Positions 1-8,390 of a stretch of 45,255 nucleotides of DNA are shown here, one piece after another (the first letter of the stretch is position 1; every line of letters starts with the position of its first letter). A model generated the notes under the pieces. That model did no database searches and had not been told where the DNA came from. It saw only the letters and a list, made by a program, of their open reading frames with translations. The position numbers and the translations under genes were made by a program. The DNA is from Streptococcus minor DSM 17118 (GTDB taxonomy: Bacteria > Bacillota > Bacilli > Lactobacillales > Streptococcaceae). The stretch covers positions 1-45,255 of the forward strand of contig NZ_AQYB01000023.1 in assembly GCF_000377005.1 (NCBI RefSeq). The letters run 5' to 3'.

Positions 1-90
1 GGAGGATTACCCAAGTCCGGCTGAAGGGAACGGTCTTGAAAACCGTCAGGCGTGTAAAAGCGTGCGTGGGTTCGAATCCCACATCCTCCT
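1..90 (+). tRNA. tRNA-Ser (TGA)
   Basis: Class II tRNA with a long variable arm. The acceptor GGAGGAT pairs with ATCCTCC at 83-89, the anticodon TGA is at 37-39, and the T-loop TTCGAAT is intact. No CCA is encoded. The discriminator base appears to be T. The gene begins at the first base of the window, so its promoter and any upstream tRNA or rRNA genes lie outside. Confidence 0.95.
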
Positions 91-104
91 TGAACTATTA
101 TTAT

Positions 105-178
<74 letters not shown>

Positions 179-191
179 TAGAACATAATAC

Positions 192-264
192 GGCTCGGTA
201 GCTCAGTTGGTAGAGCAATGGATTGAAGCTCCATGTGTCGGCGGTTCGATTCCGTCTCGCGCCA
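192..264 (+). tRNA. tRNA-Phe (GAA)
   Basis: A 73-nt cloverleaf with anticodon GAA and T-loop TTCGATT. The acceptor stem GGCTCGG/TCGCGCC carries one T-C mismatch at the fourth pair and a terminal G-T pair. CCA is not encoded. Confidence 0.93.
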
Positions 265-295
265 TTGGTATCTGGTACTGTTCCAAGTTTTACTT

Positions 296-369
<74 letters not shown>

Positions 370-383
370 TTATTTCAAGAGAT

Positions 384-471
384 GGAGAATTACTCAAGAG
401 GCTGAAGAGGACGGTTTGCTAAATCGTTAGGTCGGGAAACTGGCGCAAGGGTTCGAATCCCTTATTCTCCG
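384..471 (+). tRNA. tRNA-Ser (GCT)
   Basis: Class II tRNA with a long variable arm. The acceptor GGAGAAT pairs with ATTCTCC, the discriminator is G471, and the anticodon GCT is at 418-420. It is the last gene of the tRNA array. Confidence 0.95.
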
Positions 472-476
472 TAGTT

Positions 477-507
477 AACGAGATTATCTTAGGATATTCT
501 CGTTTTA
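477..507 (+). terminator. terminator of the tRNA array
   Basis: AACGAGA (477-483) pairs with TCTCGTT (498-504). A TATC/GATA inner stem extends it, and a T-rich run follows. It separates the tRNA transcript from mreC. Confidence 0.75.
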
Positions 508-533
508 TTGTATCCGCATGTTGAGGTGTTTGC

Positions 534-1364
534 ATGAATCGATATAAAATTTCTAAATTAGTTGTTGCAATTTCTGCTGTAGCCATTTTTTCTTTATCTC
601 TCCTGTTTTTAACAGTCTATCAAGGTTTAGAAATTCCAATTTTGGCCAATGGGGTGAAGCAGACAGTTTCTTTTTTTGATGGAGTTTTGTCAAAACCAAC
701 TCAGTTTTTATCTCAGCAAAAGGACTATTTAAACGATTTGATTTTTGCTTATAAGGAGAATCAGGAATTAAAAAAGACTTTGGCAGACTTTGAGAATTCC
801 ATTTCAGAGATGGAATCTTTGAAAAATGAGAATAAAGGCTTGCGGCAAAACCTTGAAATGAAAGAACAGCATGCGGACAAGCGTATATTTTCAGCTTTGG
901 TTTCTGTTCGTTCTCCACATTCTTGGAATCAAAAATTGATGATAAACCTTGGGCAGGATGATGGTTTGACAACAGAGATGCTGGTTGTTGCAGATGGGGC
1001 TTTAATTGGGACCATTGATTCTTTGGCTCCTCATGCGACAACAGTTAAACTCTTAACGAACTCAGATAAGTTTTCTAAAATTCCTGTAAAAATTGCGTTG
1101 GAATCAACAGATGTATATGGTATTCTTTCTGGATATGATACTGACAGCCATTCTTTTATTGTTAACCAATTAAATAGTGATATAGGAATTCCAGAAGGTA
1201 GCAGTGTGGTTACTAGTGACTTGGCTGGGGGAACTCCGTCTAATATCCCGATTGGAAAGGTTGTTTCTGTAAAAACAAGTTCAAGCAATCTTAATCGAGA
1301 GTTGTATATTACACCAACGGCAAACTTTTCTAATATTTATGCTGTAACCGTAGTGGGGCAATAG
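534..1364 (+). CDS. mreC: MreC, cell shape-determining protein
   Basis: A 276-residue bitopic membrane protein of the elongation/peripheral peptidoglycan machinery. It scaffolds MreD, RodA and class A or B penicillin-binding proteins outside the membrane. One N-terminal transmembrane helix (about 9-31) is followed by a charged coiled coil (about 65-110) and the beta-rich MreC core (about 115-270). The start at 534 has GAGGTG upstream. mreD follows after 2 nt, so the two are cotranscribed. Ovoid streptococci keep MreCD although they lack MreB. Confidence 0.93.
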   Translation: MNRYKISKLVVAISAVAIFSLSLLFLTVYQGLEIPILANGVKQTVSFFDGVLSKPTQFLSQQKDYLNDLIFAYKENQELKKTLADFENSISEMESLKNENKGLRQNLEMKEQHADKRIFSALVSVRSPHSWNQKLMINLGQDDGLTTEMLVVADGALIGTIDSLAPHATTVKLLTNSDKFSKIPVKIALESTDVYGILSGYDTDSHSFIVNQLNSDIGIPEGSSVVTSDLAGGTPSNIPIGKVVSVKTSSSNLNRELYITPTANFSNIYAVTVVGQ

Positions 1365-1366
1365 TC

Positions 1367-1882
1367 ATGAAGAAACAATACCTTGCTTATTTGATACCAT
1401 TGATAGCCTTTTTGGTTTTTCTTCTGGATAGCCAGTTATCTACGCTATTAATTAATTGGGCACCAGGATCTATGATGATATCAAGTCATATCTTGCTGAT
1501 GGTAGCTATCTTTCTCTCTTTTCAGCTACCTCTAATTTATAATATTGTTCTATTTTCTATCATGGGTTTGGTATATGATTTATATTATTTTGGGATTTTA
1601 GGAATATTCATTACTCTCCTTCCTTTAGTTGTCTATTTGATTTATTATTTTTATCAAAATCTACCATTTAAGACAATTACCAACCATATTATTCTAGTTG
1701 TTATTTTATTTATTTTTAAATTTTTTGCATTTGCTTTAGCTCGGTTATTTTTATTGACCAATCTATCTATGTTCATATTTGTTTTCAACGATTTGATGCC
1801 AACATTGGTTTTTAATTCTATTCTTTTGCTTTTGTTGCAACCCTTACTAAAATCACTTTTTGGAATCACGAATAAGACATAA
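1367..1882 (+). CDS. mreD: MreD, rod-shape/peripheral wall synthesis membrane protein
   Basis: A 171-residue protein that is almost entirely hydrophobic, with five or six predicted transmembrane segments, as is usual for MreD. It begins 2 nt after mreC and partners it in the peripheral peptidoglycan complex. Sequence conservation in this family is poor, so the call leans on hydrophobicity, length and position between mreC and pcsB, which is the normal order in streptococci. Confidence 0.9.
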   Translation: MKKQYLAYLIPLIAFLVFLLDSQLSTLLINWAPGSMMISSHILLMVAIFLSFQLPLIYNIVLFSIMGLVYDLYYFGILGIFITLLPLVVYLIYYFYQNLPFKTITNHIILVVILFIFKFFAFALARLFLLTNLSMFIFVFNDLMPTLVFNSILLLLLQPLLKSLFGITNKT

Positions 1883-1885
1883 AAT

Positions 1886-1902
1886 TGTAATAAACGCGTA
1901 AC
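1886..1902 (+). promoter_or_regulatory. WalR (VicR)-type binding site before pcsB
   Basis: TGTAAT-AAACG-CGTAAC matches the direct-repeat consensus TGTWAH-N5-TGTWAH at 11 of 12 positions. In streptococci pcsB is a known core target of WalRK/VicRK. The second half-site overlaps the left arm of the mreD terminator. Confidence 0.7.
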
Positions 1903-1921
1903 ATACAGGCGCGTTTTTTTT
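1892..1921 (+). terminator. terminator after mreD
   Basis: AAACGCG (1892-1898) pairs with CGCGTTT (1910-1916), followed by a run of T. It ends the mreCD transcript and overlaps the WalR-type box. Confidence 0.7.
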
Positions 1922-1923
1922 GT

Positions 1924-1929
1924 TAAAAT
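1924..1929 (+). promoter_or_regulatory. probable -10 of the pcsB promoter
   Basis: TAAAAT lies 36 nt before the pcsB start. No good -35 is visible, which suits a promoter that needs an activator such as WalR. The 15-mer GTTAAAATGATATAG recurs at the prs promoter. Confidence 0.45.
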
Positions 1930-1965
1930 GATATAGTCATAAAGAATAGAGGAGTTTATCTAGTT

Positions 1966-3147
1966 ATGAAGAAAAAAATCGTAGCAGCACTTTTATTAAG
2001 TACAATTACATTGGCAAGTGTCAATAGTGTTGTATTAGTGCAAGCGAATGATACGGATAGTCAGATTGCAGCACAAGATAGTAAAATTAATGAAATTGCT
2101 GCGAAGCAGGCAGCTGCTCAGGCAGAGGTTGATGCTATCCAAGCTCAGGTAAATACCATTCGTGCTGAACAAGAAAAATTGACTGCTGAAAATGAAAGAT
2201 TGGAAGCAGAATCTCAAAAATTGATTGCAGAGATTGAGCAATTGTCTGCTGACATCATTTCTCGTGATGGTGCTTTGAAGGAACAAGCTCGTAGTGCTCA
2301 AACAGATGCCTCTGTTTCAAGTTATATCAATACTATCTTAGATTCTAAATCGATTGTTGATGCTGTTTCTCGTGTCAATGCAATGCGTGAGATTGTTTCA
2401 GCTAACAATCGTATGTTAGAGCAACAAAAAGCTGATAAGGAAGCTCTTGCCAAGAAGCAGGAAGAAAACCAAGAAGCTATTAATACTGTTTGGAATAACC
2501 AACAGAAGTTAGCAGATGACCAAAAAAACCTAGAGGTACAAGAGGCTGCACTTCAGGTTGCACAATTGAACTTGGCGGTTGAAAAAGCAACTGCAGAAGA
2601 TACTAAGGCTAATTTGTTAGCTCAAAAAGCAGCGGCTGAAGCTGAAGCTAAAGCAGCAGCTGAGCGTCAGGCAGCATATGAAGCTGAGCAAAGACGAATT
2701 CAAGAGTCCCAACAACAAGCTGTTACTCCGGTTACTCCAGCAGTATCAACAACTCCAGCAGCTCCAGCAGCAGTCCCTACTCCTGAATCAACTCCTATTG
2801 TAACGCCGATTACTCATAATAGTGGTGGAGCAAACACTTATCCAGTAGGTCAATGTACATGGGGTGCGAAGCAAGCAGCTCCTTGGGTTGGTAACTATTG
2901 GGGTAATGCAAGTCAATGGCTTGGTAGTGCACGTGCAGCTGGTTTCCGTACAGGTTCAACTCCACAAGTTGGAGCTGTAGCAGTATGGACAAACAGCTAC
3001 TATGGTCACGTTGCAGTTGTAACAGGTGTAAATGGTTCACAAATTCAAGTTGTTGAATCTAACTATGCTGGCAATATGTCAGTTGGCAACTACCGTGGCT
3101 GGTTTAACCCAGCAGCAGAGGGTATTGCTGGCTATATCTATCCATAA
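1966..3147 (+). CDS. pcsB: PcsB, secreted CHAP-domain peptidoglycan hydrolase
   Basis: A 393-residue secreted protein needed for daughter-cell separation, regulated by the FtsEX complex in streptococci. It has a signal peptide (1-27, cleavage after VQA), a long coiled coil (about 30-235) and an Ala/Pro/Thr linker (about 245-285). The CHAP amidase/endopeptidase domain (about 290-393) carries likely catalytic Cys297 (GQCTWG) and His348 (YGHVAVV). The coiled coil is thought to keep the CHAP domain inactive until FtsEX engages it. A strong terminator follows, so the gene is monocistronic. Confidence 0.95.
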   Translation: MKKKIVAALLLSTITLASVNSVVLVQANDTDSQIAAQDSKINEIAAKQAAAQAEVDAIQAQVNTIRAEQEKLTAENERLEAESQKLIAEIEQLSADIISRDGALKEQARSAQTDASVSSYINTILDSKSIVDAVSRVNAMREIVSANNRMLEQQKADKEALAKKQEENQEAINTVWNNQQKLADDQKNLEVQEAALQVAQLNLAVEKATAEDTKANLLAQKAAAEAEAKAAAERQAAYEAEQRRIQESQQQAVTPVTPAVSTTPAAPAAVPTPESTPIVTPITHNSGGANTYPVGQCTWGAKQAAPWVGNYWGNASQWLGSARAAGFRTGSTPQVGAVAVWTNSYYGHVAVVTGVNGSQIQVVESNYAGNMSVGNYRGWFNPAAEGIAGYIYP

Positions 3148-3154
3148 AGATAAG

Positions 3155-3185
3155 AGAAATGTGGACAACCACATTTCTTTTTTTT
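3155..3185 (+). terminator. terminator after pcsB
   Basis: A 10-bp perfect stem AGAAATGTGG/CCACATTTCT with an ACAA loop is followed by a run of T. Confidence 0.92.
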
Positions 3186-3187
3186 GA

Positions 3188-3216
3188 TTGAAAAATGTTT
3201 TAAAAAGCGTTAAAAT
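3188..3216 (+). promoter_or_regulatory. prs promoter
   Basis: The -35 TTGAAA (3188-3193) and -10 TAAAAT (3211-3216) are separated by 17 nt. AGGAGG follows before the prs start. Confidence 0.7.
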
Positions 3217-3244
3217 GATATAGAAGAAAAAATAGGAGGCTATC

Positions 3245-4201
3245 ATGGCGTTTTCTGACTTAAAGCTGTTTGCACTTTCATCCAATCAAGAGTTGGCGGA
3301 AAAGGTTGCAAAACAAATCGGGTTTCCACTTGGAAAGTCTACAGTTCGTCAATTTTCAGATGGTGAGATTCAGGTCAATATTGAAGAGTCTATTCGAGGT
3401 ATTCATGTTTATATTCTCCAGTCAACGAGTTCACCTGTCAACGATAACTTAATGGAAATTTTAATCATGGTAGATGCTTTGAAACGAGCATCTGCGGAGT
3501 CAGTGAATGTTGTTATTCCTTATTATGGTTATGCACGCCAAGATCGTAAGGCACGGGCTCGTGAGCCAATCACTTCCAAATTAGTAGCCAATATGTTGGA
3601 AACTGCAGGTGTAGATCGACTATTGACCATTGATTTGCATGCGTCACAGATTCAAGGTTTCTTTGATATTCCAGTTGATCATTTGATGGGTGCACCTCTG
3701 ATTGCAGATTATTTTGAACGCAGAGGAATGATGGGTGATGGCTATGTGGTTGTATCTCCAGACCATGGTGGTGTAACTCGAGCTCGCAAACTTGCCCAAT
3801 ACTTAAAGACGCCGATTGCTATTATTGACAAGCGTCGTAGTGTTAATCAGATGAACACATCAGAGGTCATGAATATTATTGGGAATGTCGAGGGTAAGAC
3901 TTGTATCCTGATTGATGATATGATTGATACAGCAGGCACTATCTGTCATGCAGCGGATGCTTTAGCAGAAGCTGGTGCGGTTGAAGTGTATGCATCTTGT
4001 ACTCATCCTGTCTTATCTGGTCCTGCTATGGATAATATTAGTAAATCTGCTATCAAGAAATTGGTTGTATTGGATACGATTGCTATTCCAGAGGAGCGTT
4101 TAATTGATAAGATTGAATTGATTTCAACGGCTGATTTATTGGCAGAAGCTATTATCCGGATTCATGAGAAACGACCATTATCTCCATTGTTTAATAGCTA
4201 A
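3245..4201 (+). CDS. prs: ribose-phosphate pyrophosphokinase (PRPP synthetase)
   Basis: A 318-residue cytosolic enzyme that makes PRPP from ribose-5-phosphate and ATP. PRPP feeds purine, pyrimidine, NAD, histidine and tryptophan synthesis. Visible family features are the ATP-binding [16 protein letters not shown] segment (about 93-108) and the PRPP-binding loop [12 protein letters not shown] (221-232). Length is typical of class I enzymes. AGGAGG lies just before the ATG. A terminator follows, so it is probably transcribed alone. Its product is the first substrate of the purine cluster downstream. Streptococci often carry a second prs paralogue elsewhere. Confidence 0.96.
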   Translation: MAFSDLKLFALSSNQELAEKVAKQIGFPLGKSTVRQFSDGEIQVNIEESIRGIHVYILQSTSSPVNDNLMEILIMVDALKRASAESVNVVIPYYGYARQDRKARAREPITSKLVANMLETAGVDRLLTIDLHASQIQGFFDIPVDHLMGAPLIADYFERRGMMGDGYVVVSPDHGGVTRARKLAQYLKTPIAIIDKRRSVNQMNTSEVMNIIGNVEGKTCILIDDMIDTAGTICHAADALAEAGAVEVYASCTHPVLSGPAMDNISKSAIKKLVVLDTIAIPEERLIDKIELISTADLLAEAIIRIHEKRPLSPLFNS

Positions 4202-4217
4202 GGAATATATGTGGATG

Positions 4218-4249
4218 AAAGGAGTTATTGCAAGGCAATGACTCCTTTT
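4218..4249 (+). terminator. terminator after prs
   Basis: A long stem AAAGGAGTTATTGC/GCAATGACTCCTTT contains one G-T pair and a 3-nt loop, with a short T tail. Confidence 0.85.
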
Positions 4250-4276
4250 CTAGTGTCAATTTTCTGAAAATTATAT

Positions 4277-4282
4277 TATAAT
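4277..4282 (+). promoter_or_regulatory. -10 of the araT promoter
   Basis: TATAAT lies 30 nt before the araT start. The -35 region is weak (TGTCAA near 4254). Confidence 0.55.
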
Positions 4283-4312
4283 AAAAAGACGAAAGAAATA
4301 TGAGGTGTTAAA

Positions 4313-5488
4313 ATGGATTTGAGTCAACGTTTTAATAAACAATTAGACCGAATAGAGGTTTCTATGATTCGGCAGTTTGATCAGTCAATTTCAGATATTC
4401 CTGGAATTTTAAAATTGACTTTAGGAGAGCCAGATTTTACAACACCAGATCATGTTAAGGAAGCAGCGAAGGCGGCGATTGATGCGAATGAAAGTCACTA
4501 TACAGGGATGGCTGGCTTGCTCTCTCTGCGCGAAGCAGCTTCGGAGTTTTTAGCAGAAAAATACAATCTTTCTTATGCGGCGGATAATCAGATTTTAGTG
4601 ACTATTGGTGCAACAGAAGCCTTGTCTGCTTCTTTGGTCGGTATTTTGGAGGCTGGAGACACTGTTCTTCTACCAGCACCGGCCTATCCTGGTTATGAGC
4701 CGATTGTTAATATGGTGGGAGCTGATATCGTTGAGATTGACACAACAGACAATAATTTTGTGCTAACACCTGAGATGTTGGAGGAGGCGATTTTGGAGCA
4801 AGGAGATAAGCTTAAAGCGGTTATCCTCAATTATCCAGCCAACCCAACGGGAGTTACTTATTCGCGCGAACAGATTCAGGCTTTGGCAGATGTGTTGAGG
4901 AAGTACCCTGTTTTTGTTCTGTCTGATGAGGTCTATGCAGAGTTGACATATACAGGGGAATCCCATGTTTCCATTGCAGAATATCTGCCTGAACAAACGA
5001 TTTTGATTCAGGGATTGTCTAAATCTCATGCTATGACGGGATGGCGGATTGGTTTGATTTTATCATCGCCTATGATTATCAGCCAGCTTATCAAGAGCCA
5101 CCAGTATCTGGTGACAGCTGCAGCTACTCCAATGCAGTTTGGGGCTATTGAGGCATTGAAGAACGGGAAAGATGACGCTCTACCAATGCGAGAGGAGTAT
5201 CGGGTTAGAAGGGATTACATTATTAAAAAGATGACCGAATTGGGGTATAAGATCATCAAACCTGATGGAGCCTTCTATATTTTTGCAAAGATTCCAGAAG
5301 ATTTTAATCAAGATTCTTTTCGTTTTTTGCAAGATTTTGCTCGTAAGAAGGCTGTGGCCTTTATTCCAGGAGCGGCCTTCGGTCAGTATGGGGAAGGCTA
5401 TATTCGAATTTCTTATGCAGCGAGTATGGAGACTATCAGAGAAGCTATGAAACGGCTCAAGGAATATATGGAAGAATGCAAAGAATAG
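4313..5488 (+). CDS. araT: PLP-dependent class I aminotransferase, probably aromatic (AraT-like)
   Basis: A 391-residue fold-type I aminotransferase. The PLP Schiff-base lysine is K237 in [14 protein letters not shown]. The NYPANPTGV motif holds the conserved Asn, and the C-terminal Arg in YIRISYAAS binds the substrate carboxylate. In lactic acid bacteria the orthologue at this locus is annotated as aromatic amino acid aminotransferase. A wider aspartate or branched-chain specificity cannot be excluded from sequence. Its 3' end overlaps recO by 13 nt, so translational coupling is likely. GAGGTG precedes the start. Confidence 0.88.
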   Translation: MDLSQRFNKQLDRIEVSMIRQFDQSISDIPGILKLTLGEPDFTTPDHVKEAAKAAIDANESHYTGMAGLLSLREAASEFLAEKYNLSYAADNQILVTIGATEALSASLVGILEAGDTVLLPAPAYPGYEPIVNMVGADIVEIDTTDNNFVLTPEMLEEAILEQGDKLKAVILNYPANPTGVTYSREQIQALADVLRKYPVFVLSDEVYAELTYTGESHVSIAEYLPEQTILIQGLSKSHAMTGWRIGLILSSPMIISQLIKSHQYLVTAAATPMQFGAIEALKNGKDDALPMREEYRVRRDYIIKKMTELGYKIIKPDGAFYIFAKIPEDFNQDSFRFLQDFARKKAVAFIPGAAFGQYGEGYIRISYAASMETIREAMKRLKEYMEECKE

Positions 5489-6255
5489 AAAGCAGAGGCT
5501 TAGTTCTCTATAATCGAAATTTTCGGGAAGATGACAAGTTGGTCAAGATTTTTACGGAAGTGGCTGGCAAACGCATGTTTTTTGTTAAACATGCGAATAG
5601 AAGCAAGTTGACTGCTGGAATCCAGGCTTTGACCGTAGCAGATTATAGTTTGAAACTAAATGAAGAGGGATTGAGCTACATTGATGATGTGCATCAAATC
5701 AAGACTTTTAAAAAAATCCATGAAGATATTTTTCAGTTGGCGTATGCTAGCTACATTGTGTCTTTGGCAGATGCTTGTATGCAGGATGGTATAGCGGATG
5801 CGGCCCTCTTCGCCTTTTTGGAAAAGACTCTAGATTTGATGGAGGCAGGTCTTGATATGGAAGTGTTGACTAATATTTTCGAAATTCAGCTATTGAACCG
5901 TTTTGGAGTATCTCTGAACTTCCATGAATGTGTCTTTTGTCATCGGGTAGGTCTACCTTTTGATTATTCCTATCAATACTCTGGAGTGCTCTGTCCACAG
6001 CATTATCATGAAGATCAAAGAAGACCTCATTTGGATCCTAATCTCTTGTATTTGCTGGGTCAGTTTCAGTCTATTTCTTTCACAGACTTGGAGACTATTT
6101 CTATCAAACCAGAGATGAAGCAGAAATTGCGCTTGTTTATTGATCAGCTGTATGAGGAATATGTCGGTATTCATCTGAAAAGTAAGAAATTTATCGATGA
6201 TTTAAACAAGTGGGGCGGTATTATGAAAAACAGAGATAAGCAGAGTGATGACTAG
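5476..6255 (+). CDS. recO: RecO, recombination mediator protein
   Basis: A 259-residue DNA repair protein that helps RecR load RecA on SSB-coated single-stranded DNA. It has an N-terminal OB-fold (about 1-80), a helical middle and a zinc-like cluster C152-x2-C155 followed by a C-P-x-H around 173-176. The ATG sits inside the end of araT, a 13-nt overlap that is common for recO in streptococci. The last residues are charged and variable. RecO in streptococci also matters for plasmid transformation. Confidence 0.93.
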   Translation: MQRIESRGLVLYNRNFREDDKLVKIFTEVAGKRMFFVKHANRSKLTAGIQALTVADYSLKLNEEGLSYIDDVHQIKTFKKIHEDIFQLAYASYIVSLADACMQDGIADAALFAFLEKTLDLMEAGLDMEVLTNIFEIQLLNRFGVSLNFHECVFCHRVGLPFDYSYQYSGVLCPQHYHEDQRRPHLDPNLLYLLGQFQSISFTDLETISIKPEMKQKLRLFIDQLYEEYVGIHLKSKKFIDDLNKWGGIMKNRDKQSDD

Positions 6256-6292
6256 CAAGAACTTGTCTCAGATGCTTGAAATAATAAAAATA

Positions 6293-6301
6293 TGCTATAA
6301 T
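6293..6301 (+). promoter_or_regulatory. extended -10 promoter of plsX
   Basis: TGCTATAAT is a consensus extended -10 element. A TTGAAA at 6276-6281 is only 14 nt upstream, too close for an ideal -35. No FabT-like palindrome is obvious. Confidence 0.6.
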
Positions 6302-6330
6302 AAAACCAGTAGGAATGAGGAGGAGTACGA

Positions 6331-7329
6331 ATGAAGAGAATTGCAGTGGATGCCATGGGTGGAGACTATGCACCGAAAGCGATAGTGGAAGGAGTCAATC
6401 AGGCTCTGGCTACTTTCTCAGATATTGAAATTCAGCTCTATGGCGATGAGTCAAAAATAAGACAATACTTGACAAGGACAGATCGAGTCAGCATTGTGCA
6501 TACTGATGAAAAAATCAACTCGGATGATGAGCCAGCTAAGGCTATTCGTCAAAAGAAGCAGTCTTCTATGGTTTTGGCTGCTCGAGCGGTTAAAGAAGGA
6601 CGTGCAGATGCGATTTTGTCTGCTGGAAATACTGGAGCGCTTCTAGCAGCTGGTCTTTTTGTAGTGGGACGTATCAAGGGTATTGATCGGCCCGGCCTAC
6701 TCTCAACCCTTCCGACAATTGATGGTAACGGCTTTGATATGCTCGATTTGGGGGCTAATGCAGAAAATTCCGCTAACCATCTCCATCAGTATGCTATCTT
6801 GGGTGCTTTTTACGCAGAGAATGTACGTGGCATCACCAAACCTCGTGTTGGGCTACTCAATAATGGGACCGAGGATAGCAAGGGCGACCCTCTTCGTAAG
6901 GAAACCTATGCACTATTGGCTGCAGATACAAACCTTAACTTTGTGGGGAATGTAGAAGCACGTGAACTTTTGAATGGTGTTGCAGATGTTATTGTTGCAG
7001 ATGGATTTACAGGTAATGCAGTCTTAAAAACCATTGAAGGAACAGCTTTGTCTATCATGGGTCAGCTTAAATCTGCTATCGAAAATGGTGGATGGAAAGC
7101 AAAAATAGGTTATCTCTTTCTGAAAGATGCCCTTCGTTCCATGAAAAAGACGCTGGATTATTCAGATGCTGGCGGAGCGGTACTCTTTGGTCTCAATGCT
7201 CCGGTGGTTAAAGCGCATGGCTCTAGTGATGCTAAGTCGATTTTTAACACCATTCAGCAGATTCGAACCATGTTAGATAGCCAGGTTGTTCAAAAATCTG
7301 TCGAAAAATTTTCTATCAAGGAGGACTAG
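6331..7329 (+). CDS. plsX: PlsX, phosphate acyltransferase
   Basis: A 332-residue peripheral membrane enzyme that converts acyl-ACP to acyl-phosphate. The acyl-phosphate is then used by PlsY for the first step of phospholipid synthesis. The N-terminus [13 protein letters not shown] and the internal [13 protein letters not shown] and [10 protein letters not shown] motifs are typical. A strong RBS (GAGGAG) precedes the ATG. It is followed within 2 nt by an acyl carrier protein gene, matching the use of ACP-bound substrates. Confidence 0.95.
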   Translation: MKRIAVDAMGGDYAPKAIVEGVNQALATFSDIEIQLYGDESKIRQYLTRTDRVSIVHTDEKINSDDEPAKAIRQKKQSSMVLAARAVKEGRADAILSAGNTGALLAAGLFVVGRIKGIDRPGLLSTLPTIDGNGFDMLDLGANAENSANHLHQYAILGAFYAENVRGITKPRVGLLNNGTEDSKGDPLRKETYALLAADTNLNFVGNVEARELLNGVADVIVADGFTGNAVLKTIEGTALSIMGQLKSAIENGGWKAKIGYLFLKDALRSMKKTLDYSDAGGAVLFGLNAPVVKAHGSSDAKSIFNTIQQIRTMLDSQVVQKSVEKFSIKED

Positions 7330-7330
7330 G

Positions 7331-7576
7331 ATGACAACAGAAGAAATTTATGCAAGAATCCAAAAGGTTTTGTCAGAACAAAAGGGAGAAGACTTCCTTG
7401 TCAGCCCTGAAATGTCCTTAAATGATCAGATTGCTGAGGATTCTGTTGAGGTCATGGAATTTGTCATTGGCTTGGAAGATGAATTTGGGTTGGAAATCTC
7501 TGATCAGGATATCGAAAATTTTCACACCCTTTCAGAAATCGTTTTCTATATTTCAAAAAAACAAAACGTTCGATAA
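7331..7576 (+). CDS. acpP: acyl carrier protein
   Basis: An 81-residue acidic protein with the phosphopantetheine-attachment serine S38 in EDSVEVMEF. The usual DSL is DSV here. I chose the ATG at 7331 because AAGGAGG lies just upstream; an in-frame start farther left would run into plsX. It is probably the second, phospholipid-linked ACP of streptococci, the fatty acid synthesis ACP being in the fab cluster. A terminator overlaps its stop codon. Confidence 0.92.
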   Translation: MTTEEIYARIQKVLSEQKGEDFLVSPEMSLNDQIAEDSVEVMEFVIGLEDEFGLEISDQDIENFHTLSEIVFYISKKQNVR

Positions 7577-7591
7577 TATCGGACGTTTTTT
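7563..7591 (+). terminator. terminator after acpP
   Basis: AAAACGTTCGAT pairs with ATCGGACGTTTT (one T-G pair) across an AAT loop, then T. The left arm includes the last acpP codons. Confidence 0.85.
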
Positions 7592-7641
7592 ATAATTTTA
7601 TCTTATATAATCTGCTTATTCTTTTGTTTTGAATAATGGTA

Positions 7642-7650
7642 TGATATAAT
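7642..7650 (+). promoter_or_regulatory. promoter of the main purine operon (purC)
   Basis: TGATATAAT (TG-N-TATAAT) is an extended -10 element. A possible weak PurBox-like sequence, AAAGGCGAACAAT, lies at 7668-7680. It departs from AWWWCCGAACWWT at two positions and overlaps the RBS, so its role is uncertain. Confidence 0.6.
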
Positions 7651-7682
7651 TTAAGATAAGGTTTATGAAAGGCGAACAATAA

Positions 7683-8390
7683 ATGAAGAAAAAATTGCTT
7701 TATTCGGGTAAGGCCAAGGATATCTTTTCGACAGATGATGAAGACTTGATTGTTTCGGTTTATAAGGATCAGGCTACCATGCTCAATGGTGCTCGAAAGG
7801 AGATAATCAAGGGCAAGGGGAGCCTAGCTAATCAAATTTCTTCCCTTATTTTTGAGAAATTAAATCGGGCAGGGGTGGCGACTCACTTTGTCAAACATTT
7901 ATCAGAAAAGGAACAACTGAATCGTAAGGTGACGGTTATTCCCTTGGAGGTGGTTTTACGCAATGTGGCAGCTGGCTCATTTGCTAAGCGTTTCGGCATT
8001 GAAGAGGGACAAAAGTTAGAACGGCCGATTATTGAATTTTATTATAAGAATGATGACTTAGATGATCCTCTCATCAATGAGGACCATATCGGTGTACTCC
8101 ACCTAGCAACTGCAGAAGAGATTACCTATATCAAGGCTGAAACGCAGCGGATTAATCTTCTCTTGCAAGATTGGTTTAGTCAAATCGGACTCTGTCTGGT
8201 TGATTTTAAGTTGGAGTTTGGCAAGGATAAGAACGGCCAGATTATCTTGGTAGATGAATTTTCACCAGATAATTGCCGTCTCTGGGACAGTCAAGGAAAT
8301 CATTTGGATAAGGATGTATTTCGCAGAGATTTGGGTTCTCTGACGGATGCCTACAGCCTTGTGTTGAAAAAATTAGAGGAGATACATTGA
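7683..8390 (+). CDS. purC: SAICAR synthetase (PurC)
   Basis: A 235-residue enzyme joining CAIR and aspartate with ATP to give SAICAR in purine synthesis. The N-terminal [11 protein letters not shown] loop and the C-terminal [13 protein letters not shown] motif (about 190-202) are diagnostic. It is the first gene of the pur operon. Its TGA overlaps the purL ATG by one base (TGATG), indicating coupled translation. AAAGG precedes the ATG. Confidence 0.97.
   Translation: MKKKLLYSGKAKDIFSTDDEDLIVSVYKDQATMLNGARKEIIKGKGSLANQISSLIFEKLNRAGVATHFVKHLSEKEQLNRKVTVIPLEVVLRNVAAGSFAKRFGIEEGQKLERPIIEFYYKNDDLDDPLINEDHIGVLHLATAEEITYIKAETQRINLLLQDWFSQIGLCLVDFKLEFGKDKNGQIILVDEFSPDNCRLWDSQGNHLDKDVFRRDLGSLTDAYSLVLKKLEEIH

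Noticed and set aside
7651..7656. TTTAAG-like half-site near the purC promoter as a second CiaR site
   Set aside because: Only one half-site is present; no repeat at the required spacing.
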